64,000 nucleotides of DNA. It comes from Pelecanus crispus (lineage: Eukaryota; Chordata; Aves; Pelecaniformes; Pelecanidae). This document shows positions 60,701-64,000 of the stretch, in pieces. The stretch spans positions 27,839,228 to 27,903,227 of the forward strand of contig NC_134676.1 of the NCBI RefSeq assembly GCF_030463565.1, written 5' to 3'. Position 1 is the first letter of the stretch. Every line of letters begins with the position of its first letter. The position numbers and the translations under genes were made by a program. The notes beneath the pieces were generated by a model that ran no database searches, was not told the origin of the DNA, and worked only from the letters and a program-made list of their open reading frames with translations.

Positions 60701-63700
60701 GCCCAGGCTCTGCCTGGCCCAAGTGGCCTCAGGCATGGCTGTCCCTGTGCTTGGGGCCAGAGGCTGGGCAAGCTCCTGACCCCCAGAAAAATGTGAGGCA
60801 CAAGCTTTCTTGCTGAGCACTCCAGAGCTTGTACGCTGCTGCGTGCGAGAGCCAGGCTGTAGCAGAGAGCTTCAGCCAATGGGGATGGAGGAAGGTGGAG
60901 GCTGCCTTCATCCTGCCTGCCCCTCCTCCTCCTCAGTTTGGGTGTGCGACTGTGCTCATGAGAGTCGGGCAGGTGGCGATTTCAGGGCTGGGACAGCCAA
61001 GCCACAGCTGCAGAGGGACCCACTGCAGTCCCAGCTGTCCCCAGAGACCTGAGGGCTGCTTGTCCCCAGCCTGAGCTTGGGGGGGCGATGCTGGGCTGGG
61101 TACACGACGCTCTCAATGTAGCTGCAAATTGTCTGCCTGTTCTGCTGAGAAGCATCTCACTAGTTTTGCAGAGAAGATTGGCCTTTCTTTAATAGTTTTG
61201 AAAATCATGACAAGTAAAGAAAATTTAAAATCCCATTTAGATTCCAGTATCATTATCCAGCCACTACAGGTACCTCTGTCCCTTGAGCATCTGGCTAAGC
61301 ATGCAAAAGCTTAAAAGAAGACCCTGTTAATATCTTAGTAGAGTTTCCCATATGTTCATAAGAGAACTGTAGTCCTCATCTCTGGGCAATGCTTCTACAG
61401 ACCTCAGTTGACCCGCAGTGTCAAAAAATAGCACTGAATGGAGAAGTGGCTTCTTCTTGATGCTGCTCTTTGCTCAGCTTGGTTTTTATGCACTAGCCCA
61501 GAAGTAAGGAGTGAGGAAAGAAAAAAACCATCTTGTTTCATTAAAAGTACAAACAGGAGATAGTGTGATCAAGCAAAGATAAAATATTTTGCTCAAAATA
61601 ACAATAGCCCTTGATTTTCAGGTTAGGAAATATTTTCACTGCTTTAACAGAATGTGTCAGCAGTTGTACAGTCTGCAGCACTACTGATCTTAGTTTAGAA
61701 ACTAAGATTAAAAAATGCAAACCTGGAAAGCTACCCAGAATGGTTTAAAGTACCCAAAACATTGTCTTTTTTTTTCCCCACCACAATGTATCAGTTGGGC
61801 TAATGAAAGTTAATAGACTTTTAGACAAGCCTGTCTCTTAAAGAGGCTTAACATTTTAAATGTAATTTTAAAAGAATTTTCAGTAATAAAACTCAGTGTC
61901 TCTGATGTAGAGATATAAAAGGCTTAGAAATACTTTAATTTAACCATTTAATGAAAAATGTTCATATAGTTCATAGCAAATTTACAAATATTTTTTATCT
62001 GGTGAGTGAAGTGCAGTAAGTCCCTCCTTTCAAAAATGTTTACTAAAGAAAATATGCAAATAAACATAGGAAAAAAATGTGAAGGCAAAGAGATCTAAGC
62101 TGAATTTCAGGGCTTTTGCACATATAATTTCCAGTGGTAGGAGTACTATTTTCTTGGTCACCCCTAGCTTGTGTTTGAGTGATAGAAAGCAGAAATCTTC
62201 AGCATATTTTTCATTTCTAACTAGATGTATTCTATTCTTTGCTGGCTAGATTTGCACATACCTCTTAGAGTCAGCAAAGGTGGAGACAAAAGAAAAGGAA
62301 GTGTGAAAAAAAAAGAAATTATACAAGTGGCACTGATATACAGGTTTATTCCTTACGTGACCTATAGGAAAAACATACAAGAAAAATATTCTTGGAAATA
62401 TAGTTAAAATATTATTCTGAAGGAGAGAGATTTATTAGCACTTGAACAGGCAGATAAAACAACGTAAAAGTTTGGGTAGCAAAGTTTTCACCCTCCTTCT
62501 CTGTGTTCTTCCCCATCTGGGACTAAGTTCTTAGTACTACATGCTTTAGGCAGCTGTAAAGCTTTATCTGCATACATGCTATGCAATTATACCAGTTATG
62601 CTAGCTGACTGGATTTTTGAACTTAACAAATTTCTTGCATTTTGTGGTTCATGGAAAACATGCCAGATGTGAGTGGTATGACTTTACAAATCCACGCATT
62701 TGCTGCAGGCAAGAACACATCTTTTATTTGGCTTTGCAACAATATTGATGAGCAATGAAAGATTGGAATAGGCAGTAAAAATTGTTCATTGTAAAAGAGA
62801 AAAAAGAAGAGGAAAATTACATGACCATATCAGAAAAGAAACATTTAAATCAGTGTATTAAATTGTAATGAGTAAAGACTAACTAGTTGACAGTAAAACC
62901 TGTGTGATTTGAAAACAGATCCCCAAGGCACCTTGATGTATAAATGGTGAGGATTGTGTGGGATATTGTCTTGGACAAGAAACACTCAGTGTTTAGGGAG
63001 GTATCAGTAAACAGGACATTATAGCAGGAGGTGGAAGTGACAAAACGCACCCTCCAGAGCTGGACACCTGTGTCTAATTAAGTGCTATTCTGCGGGAAAG
63101 GAAGCAGACACCCACAGCATGTGTTCGGCAGCATCAGTTCCTGGCAGTGGTACCACTGGCTTCTGTACCACTGTATCCCCTTCTAGCCGGTACCCAGGGT
63201 CCAAGGGAGGCTCCACACCCGCTGGAATATAAATGGAGTAGATGGATGTCAGTGCCTGGCTGAAACAAAGATTTGAAAGATTTGGTCTTAGGATGCTAAC
63301 CTGCTTCCTTATTGCTGATGGTGATTGCTCTTTCGTGTTTATAAGCCAAAAAAATGAATTATTTAAACATATATCTCAAAAAAGAACCAATAGTGATAAA
63401 ATATTTATAGATAATATGGCTCTGACAGTCTGTTCAATAATTTTCCTTTTCTGTGTTCAGGCTTCTGAGGGAAGCAGCAGTGTCCTGCCTGCCATCTCTA
63501 GCTGAGTTGAAGGGAGAAACATGGCAAGCCAATTTGAGCAGGCTGTGAGCCCTGTGGGAGGCTAATCTGGGAGAGCCATGTGCTCAGGGCCTGTGGCACC
63601 ACGTCTGCCGCTGCCTGGGCACACACTGCCCCATCCACAAGGGTGAAAAAAAACATACGTGAGAACTTCCCAACGATTGCTGCCTGTAGGATGTAATAGT

Positions 63701-64000
63701 GTGGCACAAAAAAGCCCCAGAGACCCCAAATTCCTAACACAAAAACCAAAACTGTTCAAGGAAAGGCAAGGACAGTCATTTTCCCAGGCTTTCTATGGAA
63801 TGGAGATGAATTTGACTCAAAGTCATTCATATTTATTTTGGTGAGGGAACACCAAGCCAGATTTCATTATAGGTTGACTTTATCAGCTCTGACCTTGATG
63901 GAGTTACATCACTGTGTGCAATGCATTTGAGCTTAGTGCTATGCTTTAAATGTCAGGCCTTGCTTTTGAAGAGAGAAGCTTGTTTGTGGTGCTACAGGCA
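57701..64000. other. Intergenic, no gene recognised
   Basis: This 6.3 kb at the right edge has no supported coding exon on either strand. A GC-richer patch at about 60600-61100 gives several overlapping open frames on both strands, none with a domain, signal peptide or splice context. By synteny F2R should lie further right, outside the window. Confidence 0.5.

Noticed and set aside
60589-61074. Cluster of overlapping open frames in a GC-richer patch
   Set aside because: Four or more frames are open on both strands and none shows a domain. No CpG-island promoter or splice signals to support a gene.
39000-64000. F2R (PAR1), expected on the right by synteny
   Set aside because: No seven-transmembrane exon other than F2RL1 is present. 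F2R is probably beyond the right edge.
1-64000. CRISPR arrays, prophage, operons or other prokaryotic systems
   Set aside because: The sequence has introns, CR1 LINEs and LTRs. The tandem repeats seen are short minisatellites or microsatellites without spacer structure.

Overview
The window looks like nuclear DNA from a bird. The main evidence is the repeat content: many 5'-truncated CR1 LINEs ending in the CR1 tail (tandem ATTCTATGA-type repeats), plus two solo LTRs of one endogenous-retrovirus family of a type I associate with bird genomes. I see no bacterial-style operons, CRISPR arrays, rRNA or tRNA genes. The species cannot be named from the sequence alone.

Two protein-coding genes can be supported, both on the minus strand. 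F2RL1 (protease-activated receptor 2) has two coding exons at 38419-38335 and 34174-33069, split by an intron of about 4.2 kb. Together they give a complete 396-residue receptor with signal peptide, protease cleavage site, tethered ligand and seven membrane segments. S100Z has two coding exons at 9732-9592 and 8382-8224, giving a complete 99-residue EF-hand protein. In mammals F2RL1 is followed by S100Z in the same orientation, so this is conserved synteny read on the minus strand. By the same synteny, F2R would be expected to the right of the window and CRHBP to the left. I recognise neither inside it.

Layout: 1-8.2 kb is non-coding with two adjacent CR1 fragments. 8.2-9.8 kb is S100Z. 9.8-33 kb is intergenic and repeat-rich, with young and ancient CR1 copies and the two solo LTRs in opposite orientation at 17.3 and 25.0 kb. 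33.1-38.4 kb is F2RL1. 37.7-38.9 kb is a CpG island covering F2RL1 exon 1 and its presumed promoter. 38.9-64 kb is intergenic, containing a 2 kb CR1 with a decayed reverse transcriptase (53.8-55.8 kb), an older CR1 (40.7-41.0 kb) and simple repeats.

I found no convincing new multi-gene system. The points most worth a second look are: an atypical PAR2 tethered ligand (SFAGQK); a pure ten-unit CTG repeat encoding the receptor's signal-peptide core; a 50-bp minisatellite just inside intron 1; a palindromic hairpin element downstream of the S100Z stop; and a solo LTR that keeps a perfect 5-bp target duplication and a CRE plus TATA promoter core.
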